Position numbers and translations under genes: made by a program
NCBI RefSeq assembly: GCF_007570835.1
Contig: NZ_SUNC01000001.1
Span: 682,001-746,000 of the forward strand
Length of the DNA stretch: 64,000 nt
Direction of reading: 5' to 3'
Source: Croceicoccus sediminis
GTDB lineage: Bacteria; Pseudomonadota; Alphaproteobacteria; Sphingomonadales; Sphingomonadaceae
Shown: piece after piece, positions 1-8,970 of the stretch
Layout of the letters: the number at the start of each line of letters is the position of its first letter
Position numbering within the stretch: the stretch's first letter is position 1
Notes under the pieces: generated by a model
The model's input: the letters and a program-made list of their open reading frames with translations, nothing else
Told to the model about the DNA's origin: nothing
Databases searched by the model: none

Positions 1-1
1 C

Positions 2-469
2 GAATGGAAGAAATGCATGGCCGTCAACGTCGACGGCGTATTCCTGGGCCTGCGCCGCGTCATGAAGGCAATGGCCGATAACGGCGGATCGATCGTCGTG
101 ACCAGTTCGGTCTCGGGGACAAAGCCTTATCCCGGAACCGCCGCCTACGCGACCAGCAAGGCCGCCGTTCTGCAGCTGATGCGCGTCGCCGCTGCCGAAG
201 GCGCTTCGCAAGGTATTCGCGTGAACGCCATCGCCCCCGGCCCGGTCGACACCGCGATCTGGGACAAGGCGGACATTACCGGATCATTGCACGGGGATCA
301 GGATGCCCGCGCCGCGATGATGGGCGAACTGGCCAAGGGAACGCTTCTGAAACGCGTGCCCGAAACCGACGAGATCGCCGCGTCGATCGGGTTTCTGCTT
401 TCCGACCTTGCCGCCAACATCACCGGCACGGCCCTGCTCAGCGACGGCGGAGCCAGTCTCAGGGTCTGA
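2..469 (+). CDS. SDR family NAD(P)-dependent oxidoreductase, 5'-truncated by the window edge
   Basis: This is the C-terminal part of a classical short-chain dehydrogenase/reductase. The frame is already open at base 2 and reads EWKKCMAVNVDGVFLG, the usual segment after the NNAG motif, so the start and the glycine-rich cofactor loop lie upstream of the window. Visible family marks are a serine-rich strand (VVTSSVSG) for the catalytic Ser, the YATSK active-site Tyr-x3-Lys, the APGPVDT substrate loop, and a C-terminal LLSDGGASL resembling the FabG-like 'DGG' end. The substrate cannot be inferred. It converges on the next gene with an 11-base overlap of the two 3' ends. Confidence 0.9.
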   Translation, partial: EWKKCMAVNVDGVFLGLRRVMKAMADNGGSIVVTSSVSGTKPYPGTAAYATSKAAVLQLMRVAAAEGASQGIRVNAIAPGPVDTAIWDKADITGSLHGDQDARAAMMGELAKGTLLKRVPETDEIAASIGFLLSDLAANITGTALLSDGGASLRV

Positions 470-1025
470 CCGTCCAGCGCTGCGCCGTCACGTCCTTACG
501 AAGGTAGAGCGGATGGCGCGGATGGCCTTCCTTTGTCGTGCCGAAGCAGTTTAGCGTCGCATTCCTGCACAGAATGGCGACTTCGCCGTCCCGCCCGCGA
601 TGCGCGCCGTGGAGACCCCATGCCGCGATGGTCGTGGCCGCCAGGTCCAGCGCCAGCCGCGTCGCATCGTCGTTGTGCCTGCCCACCGGCCCGCGCCGCT
701 TTTTGAGGCGGAGCGGATCGGTTTCGCGCAGGGCGAACAGGTTCCAAACCAGCAATGACGCCCCTGCCTCCCGCGCGCGGGAATGGCATCGTGCGATGGT
801 CGGGTCGTTGGACAAGTGATCGGCCTTTGACGGGTTGAGCATGGCGATGGCCAGCATTTCCCGGTCCGCCGCCGCATCGCGCCAAAGAAGGTAGCGATAG
901 CGCCCGCACCGGCTGAACACCGCGCCGTGACCCAAAGTCGCGTCATGCCGGAAATCCAGTTCGCGCAGCCCGGCCCACTCCGCGATCCGACGAACGGCAG
1001 TGGCGGCGTCGATCACCCCGCTCAT
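459..1025 (-). CDS. DUF1643 domain-containing protein
   Basis: A 188-residue protein matching the DUF1643 family, whose biochemical role is not established. Recognisable family blocks are a 'GRYRYLLWR' strand near residue 42, 'AMLNPSKAD' near 62, 'DPTIARC' near 74, 'VWNLFALRETDP' near 93, and a C-terminal 'CFGTTKEGHPRHPLYL' block. It has no signal peptide or membrane segment, so it is probably cytoplasmic. Its ATG overlaps the folP stop by four bases (ATGA), so it is very probably translated with folP. I would not assign a function; the coupling to folate synthesis is only contextual. Confidence 0.85.
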   Translation of the reverse strand: MSGVIDAATAVRRIAEWAGLRELDFRHDATLGHGAVFSRCGRYRYLLWRDAAADREMLAIAMLNPSKADHLSNDPTIARCHSRAREAGASLLVWNLFALRETDPLRLKKRRGPVGRHNDDATRLALDLAATTIAAWGLHGAHRGRDGEVAILCRNATLNCFGTTKEGHPRHPLYLRKDVTAQRWTVRP

Positions 1026-2164
1026 TGCGGAAGCTGGGAGAAATCCGTCAACGCGCCGTCGCGCAGGCCCCGCCAGACATGCATCGCCTGAACCGTTTCG
1101 GCCGCGTCGTGAACGCGCAGGATCTGCACGCCCATGTCCAGCGCCATCGTCGCCACCGCCAGCGATCCGGCAAGCCGCTTGTCTGCAGGAGCCTCGTTCG
1201 AGAGCGCACCGATGAACCGCTTGCGACTGACGCCGAGCAGGAGCGGATGCCCCAGCGCATGGAACAGCGGCAGCGAATTGATGAGCGCGAGGTTTTCGGC
1301 CAGCGTCTTGCCGAAGCCGACACCGGGATCGAGGATGATGTTGTCGCGCTTTACCCCCGCTTTCACTGCAGCGTCGCGGCGCGCGCGCAAGTCGTCGAAA
1401 ACGTCCAGCACCACGTTCTGGTACTTGCCACCCGCGTGCAGGTCATCGCCCTTACCCGGCGCGTGCATGATGATAACCGGACAGCTCGACCCGGCCGCGA
1501 CTTCGGCGCTGCGCTTGTCGTATTGCAGGCCAGACACGTCGTTGATGATGCGCGCCCCTGCCTCAAGCGCGGCTTCCATCACTGCGGCCTTGCGCGTGTC
1601 GATGGAAACGGCGGCCCCGCCATTGGCAAGACGTTCGATGGCCGGAATGACGCGCCGGATTTCGTCGCCTTCCCAGATCGTGGAGGCACCGGGACGGGTC
1701 GATTCCCCGCCCACGTCGATGATCGCGGCCCCGGCCTCCAGCATGTCGACGCCCCGGCCCACCGCCGTATCGACATCGTCATCGAACGTGCCGCCATCCG
1801 AAAAACTGTCGGGCGTGACGTTGAGGATGCCCATGACTTGCGGCTGATCCATACGGATCGTCCGCCCGCTGCCGTCGGGAAACTGAAGCTCGATCGCCGG
1901 ATGCGCCATGCGCAGGTTCGACCACTGCCGCTCGCCTTCCTCGACCAAAGCGGCGGGCAACTTTGCCAGCGCAGCGGCCACGTCGGGTGCCTGCACGATG
2001 TCGCGGCTTTGCACGTGGCCCGCGTCGGATCGGACGATCAGCGCGAAATCGCGGGCATAGCACATCGTGCCTGCCAGCCGGATCGCGCCGGGCATTTCGT
2101 CCGCCCCCTCGATCGCCTGCGGCGAGGGTGCGAACGTCAGCGGATGGATGTAAAGCTTGGGCAT
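1022..2164 (-). CDS. folP: dihydropteroate synthase
   Basis: Condenses p-aminobenzoate with 6-hydroxymethyl-dihydropterin pyrophosphate in folate synthesis. The TIM-barrel signatures are clear: GILNVTPDSFSDGG (pterin/pyrophosphate loop), DVGGESTRPG and INDVSG, followed by DPGVGFGK and GVSRKRF near the C-terminus. At about 380 residues it is longer than the usual 270-280 because roughly 100 extra residues precede the barrel; these start MPKLYIHPLTFAPSP and have no domain I recognise. I chose the ATG at 2164; an in-frame TTG four codons upstream (2176) is possible. It is probably transcribed after ccrM (69-base gap) and overlaps the DUF1643 gene by four bases. folC, a later step of the same pathway, lies about 40 kb away. 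Confidence 0.95.
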   Translation of the reverse strand: MPKLYIHPLTFAPSPQAIEGADEMPGAIRLAGTMCYARDFALIVRSDAGHVQSRDIVQAPDVAAALAKLPAALVEEGERQWSNLRMAHPAIELQFPDGSGRTIRMDQPQVMGILNVTPDSFSDGGTFDDDVDTAVGRGVDMLEAGAAIIDVGGESTRPGASTIWEGDEIRRVIPAIERLANGGAAVSIDTRKAAVMEAALEAGARIINDVSGLQYDKRSAEVAAGSSCPVIIMHAPGKGDDLHAGGKYQNVVLDVFDDLRARRDAAVKAGVKRDNIILDPGVGFGKTLAENLALINSLPLFHALGHPLLLGVSRKRFIGALSNEAPADKRLAGSLAVATMALDMGVQILRVHDAAETVQAMHVWRGLRDGALTDFSQLPQ

Positions 2165-2233
2165 GGCAAAGCGCAATAACGGCCCAATTGCTTCAGGCCA
2201 ATGAAGATCGGCCCCTATCCCCTGCCTTTGGCG

Positions 2234-3559
<1,326 letters not shown>

Positions 3560-3645
3560 GCCCGAACCACAATTCGCTTGATGCGCGCCGGATCGGCAAG
3601 CATGCTCCGCTCCCTGGCGCAGGGGGCGCCCCAAGGGGGATATGC

Positions 3646-4344
3646 ATGGCACTGGAAGTGATTGGCGCAGGTCTTGGCCGCAACGCCACGTTCTCGACGA
3701 AGTTCGCGCTGGAAGAGATCGGCTTCGGGCCATGCTACCACATGGTCGAGGTGTTTCGCGGGGCGCGCCGCTCGATCCCGCTGTGGCTAGACGTAGTCGA
3801 CGGAAAGCCGGACTGGGACGCGATATTCGACGGCTATCGTTCCACCACGGACTATCCCGCCTGCACCTATTGGCGCGAACTGGCGGACTATTATCCCGGG
3901 GCCAAGGTCGTGCTGACGGTCCGCGATCCCGACAGCTGGTTCGACAGCGTGAGCGAGACGATCTTCGCGCCGCGCATGATGGACAGCCTCAAGGGCTCTC
4001 CTATCGAGAAGTTCATGGCGGGCACGATCTTTGCGCCCTTCGGCGACAAGGTCCGCGACCGCGCGTTCATGACCGACTGGTACAAGCGCCGCAACGACGA
4101 GGTGATCGCGGGCCTGCCCGAAGATCGCCTGCTGGTCTTTCACCCGAAGGAAGGGTGGGAGCCGCTCTGCTCATTCCTGGGCGCGGACGTGCCGGACAAG
4201 CCTTTCCCGCGGGTCAACAGCCGCGACGAGCTCGGCTCTGCCTCCGACGAAAAGGGCGGACTGCCCGCCGATCCGGCCGAACTGGAAGCTTTCGCCGGTG
4301 CCTATTGCGCATCGCTGAAGGAAAAAGCTTTCAACCAGACGTAA
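3646..4344 (+). CDS. sulfotransferase family protein
   Basis: A 232-residue protein of the PAPS-dependent sulfotransferase fold (Sulfotransfer_4-like). The N-terminal VIGAGLGRNATFSTKFALEE segment is the 5'-phosphosulfate loop at residues 4-23, and VVLTVRDPDSWFDSVSE near residue 90 is the 3'-phosphate-binding strand-helix. A TDWYKRRNDEV helix and a C-terminal WEPLCSFLG region also fit the family. The frame is open further upstream, but the ATG at 3646 has AAGGGGGA five bases before it and starts exactly at the conserved domain. The acceptor substrate is unknown. It is divergent from ccrM across the GANTC cluster and converges on the SDR gene with a 12-base gap. Confidence 0.85.
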   Translation: MALEVIGAGLGRNATFSTKFALEEIGFGPCYHMVEVFRGARRSIPLWLDVVDGKPDWDAIFDGYRSTTDYPACTYWRELADYYPGAKVVLTVRDPDSWFDSVSETIFAPRMMDSLKGSPIEKFMAGTIFAPFGDKVRDRAFMTDWYKRRNDEVIAGLPEDRLLVFHPKEGWEPLCSFLGADVPDKPFPRVNSRDELGSASDEKGGLPADPAELEAFAGAYCASLKEKAFNQT

Positions 4345-4356
4345 GGCAGGCGGATA

Positions 4357-5268
4357 TCAGACCGGCGGCAAGTTCGGGTCCACGCCGGTGAGTTCGACCG
4401 AACGCTGCCAAAGCCACTGCGCCGCACCCGGATCGCGCGCCAGCCGCGTGAGGAATGCCGTGCCCGACGGTCCGCTCATCTCACGAAGACCGCGAGGCCC
4501 GTAATAGTCACCGTTCGCCGCGCCGGGATCGGTGGCGGCCTGCAAAGTCGGAACGGCCCCCTGTTCGGCGGTGTTGAGCACCATACCGACAAGCTTCATC
4601 GCGACACTGGCAAAGCCCATGTGCCGGCCGAGTTCGGTCGACGCGACACCGGGATGACAGCCGACGGAGATGACGGGCGATCCGCTGGCCTCCAGCCGCC
4701 GCGCCAGTTCGACGAAGAAAAGCGCATTGGCCAGTTTGCTGTCGGAATAGCGCTGAACGCGCGAATAGCTCTCCTCGGCCTTGGGATCGCCCCATACTGC
4801 CTGGCCGCTGCGATGCGCGATGCTGGATGTCACGATAACGCGCGGGTTCTTCCCTTGCGCAAGCTTGGGCAGAAGGTGCGAGGTCAGGGCGAAAGTGCCG
4901 AGGTGGTTGACGCCGAACTGCAATTCGAAACCCTGCGCCGTGTGCGAAAGCGGCGGGATCATCACGCCCGCATTGTTGACCAGCACGTCGAGGTCTTCAC
5001 GCTGCGACAGGACATCGGCGGTACGCTTCACCGCGTCGAGATCGGCAAGGTCGAGTTCCACGAAGTCCAGTTTTGCGCCGGGCGTTTCGGCGATGATGCG
5101 ACCCATGGCCTCGCGCGCCTTGTCCTCGCTGCGGCAGACCAGCACGACTTGCGCACCCCTTGCGGCAAGAACGCGGGTCGCTTCGAACCCCAGCCCGGTG
5201 TTCGCCCCCGTCACGACATAAGTGCGGCCCGAAAGGTCGGGGACGTCGGCGGCGGTAAATCCGGGCAT
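4357..5268 (-). CDS. SDR family oxidoreductase (retinol dehydrogenase-like)
   Basis: A 303-residue short-chain dehydrogenase of the group annotated as retinol dehydrogenase/oxidoreductase. Visible motifs are TGANTGLGFEATR (cofactor loop, residues 16-28), DVLVNNAGVM, a VNHLGTFALT helix, VTSSIAH with the catalytic Ser, and YSDSKLAN holding the Tyr-x3-Lys pair. The ATG at 5268 is preferred because GAAGGA lies six bases upstream; an in-frame TTG two codons earlier (5274) is weaker. The gene begins 17 bases after rnhB on the same strand, so the two are probably co-transcribed. The substrate is not predictable from sequence. Confidence 0.9.
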   Translation of the reverse strand: MPGFTAADVPDLSGRTYVVTGANTGLGFEATRVLAARGAQVVLVCRSEDKAREAMGRIIAETPGAKLDFVELDLADLDAVKRTADVLSQREDLDVLVNNAGVMIPPLSHTAQGFELQFGVNHLGTFALTSHLLPKLAQGKNPRVIVTSSIAHRSGQAVWGDPKAEESYSRVQRYSDSKLANALFFVELARRLEASGSPVISVGCHPGVASTELGRHMGFASVAMKLVGMVLNTAEQGAVPTLQAATDPGAANGDYYGPRGLREMSGPSGTAFLTRLARDPGAAQWLWQRSVELTGVDPNLPPV

Positions 5269-5285
5269 GGGCAATCCTTCTCAAA

Positions 5286-5876
5286 CTATAATGGCATTTC
5301 CAGCTGCGCGACCGGGGCGAAGCTGCGGCGATGCAGCGGGGTCGGTCCGTGGAGGCGCAGTGCTTCCATGTGTTCGGAAGTCCCGTAACCGGCATTCCGT
5401 TCCCAGCCATAATGCGGATGCGCCTTCGCGGCCTCTCTCATCAGACGGTCGCGATGCTCTTTCGCGATGATCGAAGCGGCCGAAATGCACGGTTCCTTCG
5501 CATCGCCCTTGACGATGGCGCGGGCCGGCCAGCGCCATTCGGGGCGGCGGCCCTGCGGCGTCAGGTTTCCGTCGATCAGCACTTCCATCGGGTCGCAGCC
5601 GATCTTGGCGCATACCGCCTCTGTTGCCAGCGTCATGGCCAGCATGGTCGCGCCAAAGATGTTCAGCCGGTCGATCTCCTCGACCTCGACGACGCCGATG
5701 CCCCAATGACAGCGCCGCAGGATCACCTCTTCCAGTTCGGCGCGCTTCTTCGCGCTCAACACCTTGGAATCGCCAAGCCCGGATGGCCGCGGTTTGCACA
5801 GCACGACCGCCGCGGCCACCACCGGCCCGGCCAGCGGACCGCGGCCCGCCTCGTCCACGCCGACAACCGGCATCAT
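5286..5876 (-). CDS. rnhB: ribonuclease HII
   Basis: Cleaves the RNA strand of RNA-DNA hybrids, including single ribonucleotides and Okazaki primers. The N-terminus PVVGVDEAGRGPLAGPVVAA carries the Asp-Glu-Ala-Gly-Arg-Gly signature with two of the catalytic acidic residues; further conserved pieces are IDRLNIFGATMLAM, LIDGN, IVKGDAKEPCISAASIIAK and the RDRLM helix. Length 196 is normal for type II. Two adjacent ATG codons (5876 and 5873) could both serve as start. It is divergent from the sugar dehydrogenase gene (57-base gap) and lies just upstream of the SDR gene. Confidence 0.96.
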   Translation of the reverse strand: MMPVVGVDEAGRGPLAGPVVAAAVVLCKPRPSGLGDSKVLSAKKRAELEEVILRRCHWGIGVVEVEEIDRLNIFGATMLAMTLATEAVCAKIGCDPMEVLIDGNLTPQGRRPEWRWPARAIVKGDAKEPCISAASIIAKEHRDRLMREAAKAHPHYGWERNAGYGTSEHMEALRLHGPTPLHRRSFAPVAQLEMPL

Positions 5877-5933
5877 CGCAGGAACGCCTTTGCGATCAGC
5901 GTGTTGACCAAGGACTTACGGACAAGTTGGACA

Positions 5934-7115
5934 ATGAACATCAGAATCGCATTTTTGCCCGTCGCCGCCTTGCTTTCAAGCTGCGGCATGCCTTCGAACG
6001 CCGGGGACGGTGGACAGGCTGTCGAAAACGCATGGCAGCTTGAACCCGGCCCTGCGGACCAAGCGTTCGCAATGCAGGAATTCGGCACGTTCGATAAACC
6101 CTGGGCCCTGTCCTTCGTGCCCGGCACCGACATCCTGATGATGACGCTGAGGGGCGGAACGCTGATCGGCATCGACACGGCAACGGGCCGCCAGATATCG
6201 GTGAGCGGCGTTCCGCGCGTGGATTTTGGCGGACAGGGCGGACTGGGCGACGTGGCCTTCCTGCCATCGGAGAGCGGCGACACCATCGACGGCCGGACGA
6301 TCTATCTGTCCTATGCCGAAGCCGGTAATGGCGACACCCGCGGCGCGGCGGCGGGACGCGGCACGCTTTCCTGCACGGAACCTTCGTCCTGCACGATCAA
6401 GGATTTCGAAGTCTTCTGGCGTCAGCCGAAAGTGGGCGGCCGCGGGCACTACTCACACCGTTTCGCTTTCTCACCCGACGGCGAATACCTTTTCATCTCG
6501 TCCGGGGACCGCCAGAAGATGGACCCGGCGCAGGATACCTCGAACAACCTGGGCACCGTGGTCAGGCTCCTGCCCGACGGCACTCCCGCACCCGGCAACC
6601 CGCTTGCGGACGGTGCGGGCGATCCGGCGATCTGGTCCTGGGGCCACCGCAACCTGCTTGGCCTTGCCTTCGACGCCTCGGGCCAGCTTTGGGATATCGA
6701 ACACGGCCCCAAGGGCGGTGACGAGCTGAACCGGGTCGAACCCGGCAAGAACTACGGCTGGCCGGTGGTGTCGAACGGCGTCCACTATAACGGCGGCGCG
6801 ATCCCCGATCACGCGACACGCCCCGAATTCGCGGCCCCGGCCGTCAGCTGGAACCCGGTCATCGCGCCCGGCGACATGCTGTTCTATTCGGGCAAGATGT
6901 TCCCGCAGCTGAAGGGTCATCTTCTTGTCCCCGGTCTGTCGATCGAATCCCTCGTCGATATCGACATGGCAGGCACCGCCCCGCACGAAGCGGCACGGTA
7001 CGGCTTCGACCGGCGGTTACGCGCGATCGAGGAAGGCCCCGACGGTGCAATCTGGATCGCCGAGGACAAGGACGGTGCACGCCTGTGGAAACTGACGCCG
7101 CGCACCGCCGGATAA
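5934..7115 (+). CDS. PQQ-dependent sugar dehydrogenase, lipoprotein (glucose/sorbosone dehydrogenase family)
   Basis: A periplasmic six-bladed propeller enzyme of the aldose sugar dehydrogenase (YliI-like) family that oxidises sugars with PQQ as cofactor. The start at 5934 gives a lipoprotein signal, MNIRIAFLPVAALLSSC, with a lipobox ending at Cys17, although the frame is open far upstream. Family marks are EFGTFDKPWALSFVPG, GLGDVAF, the HYSHRFAFSPDGEYLFISSGDR blade, GTVVRLLPDGT, SWGHRNLLGLAFD, EHGPKGGDELN and a closing ERPDG-like EEGPDGAIWIAED blade. Its 393 residues match the family. No PQQ synthesis genes are in the window. Confidence 0.92.
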   Translation: MNIRIAFLPVAALLSSCGMPSNAGDGGQAVENAWQLEPGPADQAFAMQEFGTFDKPWALSFVPGTDILMMTLRGGTLIGIDTATGRQISVSGVPRVDFGGQGGLGDVAFLPSESGDTIDGRTIYLSYAEAGNGDTRGAAAGRGTLSCTEPSSCTIKDFEVFWRQPKVGGRGHYSHRFAFSPDGEYLFISSGDRQKMDPAQDTSNNLGTVVRLLPDGTPAPGNPLADGAGDPAIWSWGHRNLLGLAFDASGQLWDIEHGPKGGDELNRVEPGKNYGWPVVSNGVHYNGGAIPDHATRPEFAAPAVSWNPVIAPGDMLFYSGKMFPQLKGHLLVPGLSIESLVDIDMAGTAPHEAARYGFDRRLRAIEEGPDGAIWIAEDKDGARLWKLTPRTAG

Positions 7116-7165
7116 AGGGCCCGGAAGCCCTGTCGCCGTAAGGGCCGCCAAGCGGCTCGGCCGCG

Positions 7166-7188
7166 ATATTTCTCGATATATTTCTCGA
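7166..7188. repeat. 11-bp direct repeat upstream of the GNAT gene
   Basis: ATATTTCTCGA occurs twice with a period of 12 bases (7166-7176 and 7178-7188), forming an AT-rich patch in an otherwise GC-rich spacer, 64 bases before the GNAT start. One helical-turn spacing would suit a small regulator binding side by side, or a promoter core. No partner regulator is evident. Confidence 0.4.
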
Positions 7189-7251
7189 CAGGGGCCGCCC
7201 CCGGCCCTATCGGCGCGCCCCATTCGCACAGCTGGGGCACCCTTTAAGCGC

Positions 7252-7773
7252 ATGGCCACGATCATCCCTCTCGACCAGGTCGATCCCAAGTTGATCGAGG
7301 AACTGCTCGACCGCGCTTTCGAGCCGGAGCGTCAGAAGCGCACGGCGTACAAGGTGCGCGAAGGGATGGACTGGCTTCCCGGCCTGTCTTTCGCCGCGCT
7401 CGATGACGACGATTATCTCGTCGGCACGATCCAGTGCTGGCCAGTGGCGCTGACCGATGCCGATGGACGTGCCCACCCGATGGTGATGGTGGGGCCTGTC
7501 GCGGTTCTGCCCGGACATCAGGACTTGGGATACGGCAAGGCACTGACGCTGGCCGCGCTGGCCGCGCTCGACGACACGAAGGCAGCGTCCGGCCCCTTGC
7601 CACAGGTCCTGATCGGCGATGCGGACTATTACGGCCGCTTCTTCGGTTTCACCGCCCAGCATACCGGCGGCTGGGCCGCGCCCGGCCCGTGGGAGCCTTC
7701 GCGACTGCTGGTCCGCTGCGCCAATCCGGCAATCCTCCCCGAAAAGGGAATGTTGGGGCCTTGGCGGAACTGA
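7252..7773 (+). CDS. GNAT family N-acetyltransferase (YhbS-like)
   Basis: A 173-residue acetyl-CoA dependent acetyltransferase. The core carries the acceptor-side strand LVGTIQCWPVAL, then VMVGPVAVLPGHQDLGYGKAL, which is the acetyl-CoA pyrophosphate loop (here Q-x-L-G-Y-G) followed by the supporting helix. The C-terminal LIGDADYYGRFFGF block is typical of the YhbS group. The acceptor is unknown. No clear Shine-Dalgarno is seen at the ATG. The next gene starts 28 bases downstream on the same strand, so they may share a transcript. Confidence 0.9.
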   Translation: MATIIPLDQVDPKLIEELLDRAFEPERQKRTAYKVREGMDWLPGLSFAALDDDDYLVGTIQCWPVALTDADGRAHPMVMVGPVAVLPGHQDLGYGKALTLAALAALDDTKAASGPLPQVLIGDADYYGRFFGFTAQHTGGWAAPGPWEPSRLLVRCANPAILPEKGMLGPWRN

Positions 7774-7801
7774 AGCGATCTGGCATCGCTTTACCCGAAA
7801 G

Positions 7802-8371
7802 ATGCCGTACGACGTTCCATCAGACCTTGCCGGAATGACACTTGCCGAAGTGGCCGATGCGGTTGCTGCGCGCAAGCTGCCTCCCGTTTCGCAATGGAAC
7901 CCGGAAATGACCGGCGATAGCGGCATGCGTATCGCTGCCGACGGGCGCTGGTTTCACGACGGGTCTCCGATTACCCGCGATGCCATGGTGCGCGCCTTTT
8001 CGGGACTCTTGCGGCGCGAGGGGGACGGATACTGGCTTGTCGTCCCCTATCAGAAGCTTTCGATCGAGGTTGAGGACGCGCCCTTCATCGCCACCGATGT
8101 CCGCGTCCATGACGAAGACGGGACGCGCGCCATCACGTTTCGCCTCAACACCGACGAATTCGTGACTGCCGATGGCGACCACCCCGTCGTCGTGCGCGGC
8201 GATGCCGAAACCCCCGCGATCTACGTGACCGTGCGGGACGGGCTTGAGGCGCGGCTGGACCGTTCCACTTACGCCCAGCTTGCCGAAATCGCGATTGCAG
8301 AGGGCCATGACCCGCTTGCGGTCACCAGCTGCGGCCAAAGTTTTGCGCTCATGCCCGGTGGCCGCGAATGA
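7802..8371 (+). CDS. DUF1285 domain-containing protein
   Basis: A 189-residue member of the DUF1285 family; no biochemical function is established. Family landmarks are the 'MRIAADGRWFHDGSPITR' N-terminal strand pair near residue 40, 'LVVPYQKLSIEVEDAPFIA' in the middle, and a repeated beta-rich half (FRLNTDEFVTADGDHPV). The frame is open upstream but overlaps the GNAT gene; the ATG at 7802 places the start just before the conserved region. The stop overlaps the NUDIX gene's ATG by four bases, beginning a three-gene coupled set (DUF1285, CoA pyrophosphatase, CCA transferase) commonly seen together in alphaproteobacteria. Confidence 0.88.
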   Translation: MPYDVPSDLAGMTLAEVADAVAARKLPPVSQWNPEMTGDSGMRIAADGRWFHDGSPITRDAMVRAFSGLLRREGDGYWLVVPYQKLSIEVEDAPFIATDVRVHDEDGTRAITFRLNTDEFVTADGDHPVVVRGDAETPAIYVTVRDGLEARLDRSTYAQLAEIAIAEGHDPLAVTSCGQSFALMPGGRE

Positions 8372-8970
8372 GTTCGATCCGCGACCGGCTGACCGCGATG
8401 CACCTGGCCGGGCATAGCCAGCAGATCACCGACTTGCGCGACGAAGGCGGGCTGGCCGACGGCACCGCCCGCGATGCAGCCGTCCTGATCGCGGTGACCG
8501 AACGGCCCGACAATCCCGGCGTCCTGCTGATCGAACGTCCCAGCAAGATGCGCAGTCACGGCGGCCAGGTCGCTTTCCCCGGCGGGAAGCTGGATCGCGG
8601 CGAAACGCCGGTGCAGGCCGCGCTGCGCGAAGCGCACGAGGAAATCGCCCTGCCGCAATCGGCCGTCCATGTCATCGGCACGACTGACCGGTTCAATTCG
8701 GCCAGCGGCTTTTCGATAACGCCCGTGCTCGCGACGGTGCCGCCGGACCTTCACTTGCGCGCCAATCCGGCCGAAGTGGACGAGTGGTTCGAAGCACCGC
8801 TTTCCCATTTGCTCGATCCGGCCAATCACAAGGAAAACCATATCTTCTGGAAGGGCCGAAACCGCAGTTTCATCGACATGGAATGGGGCGGGCACCGCAT
8901 CTGGGGCGTGACGGGCGCGATCCTGGCGAACCTTTCGCGGCGTCTGCGCTGGCACGAGACGATGCGATGA
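8368..8970 (+). CDS. CoA pyrophosphatase, NUDIX hydrolase (NudL/YeaB type)
   Basis: Hydrolyses CoA or its derivatives to 4'-phosphopantetheine and 3',5'-ADP. The NUDIX box spans residues about 72-94: GGKLDRGETPVQAALREAHE followed by EIAL, with the G-x5-E-x7-R-E-x2-EE pattern complete. The preceding LIERPSKMRSHGGQVAFPGG matches the UPF0035 signature of CoA-specific members. At 200 residues it has normal length. It overlaps its neighbours by four bases on both sides (ATGA each time), so all three proteins are probably made from one coupled message. Confidence 0.93.
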   Translation: MSSIRDRLTAMHLAGHSQQITDLRDEGGLADGTARDAAVLIAVTERPDNPGVLLIERPSKMRSHGGQVAFPGGKLDRGETPVQAALREAHEEIALPQSAVHVIGTTDRFNSASGFSITPVLATVPPDLHLRANPAEVDEWFEAPLSHLLDPANHKENHIFWKGRNRSFIDMEWGGHRIWGVTGAILANLSRRLRWHETMR

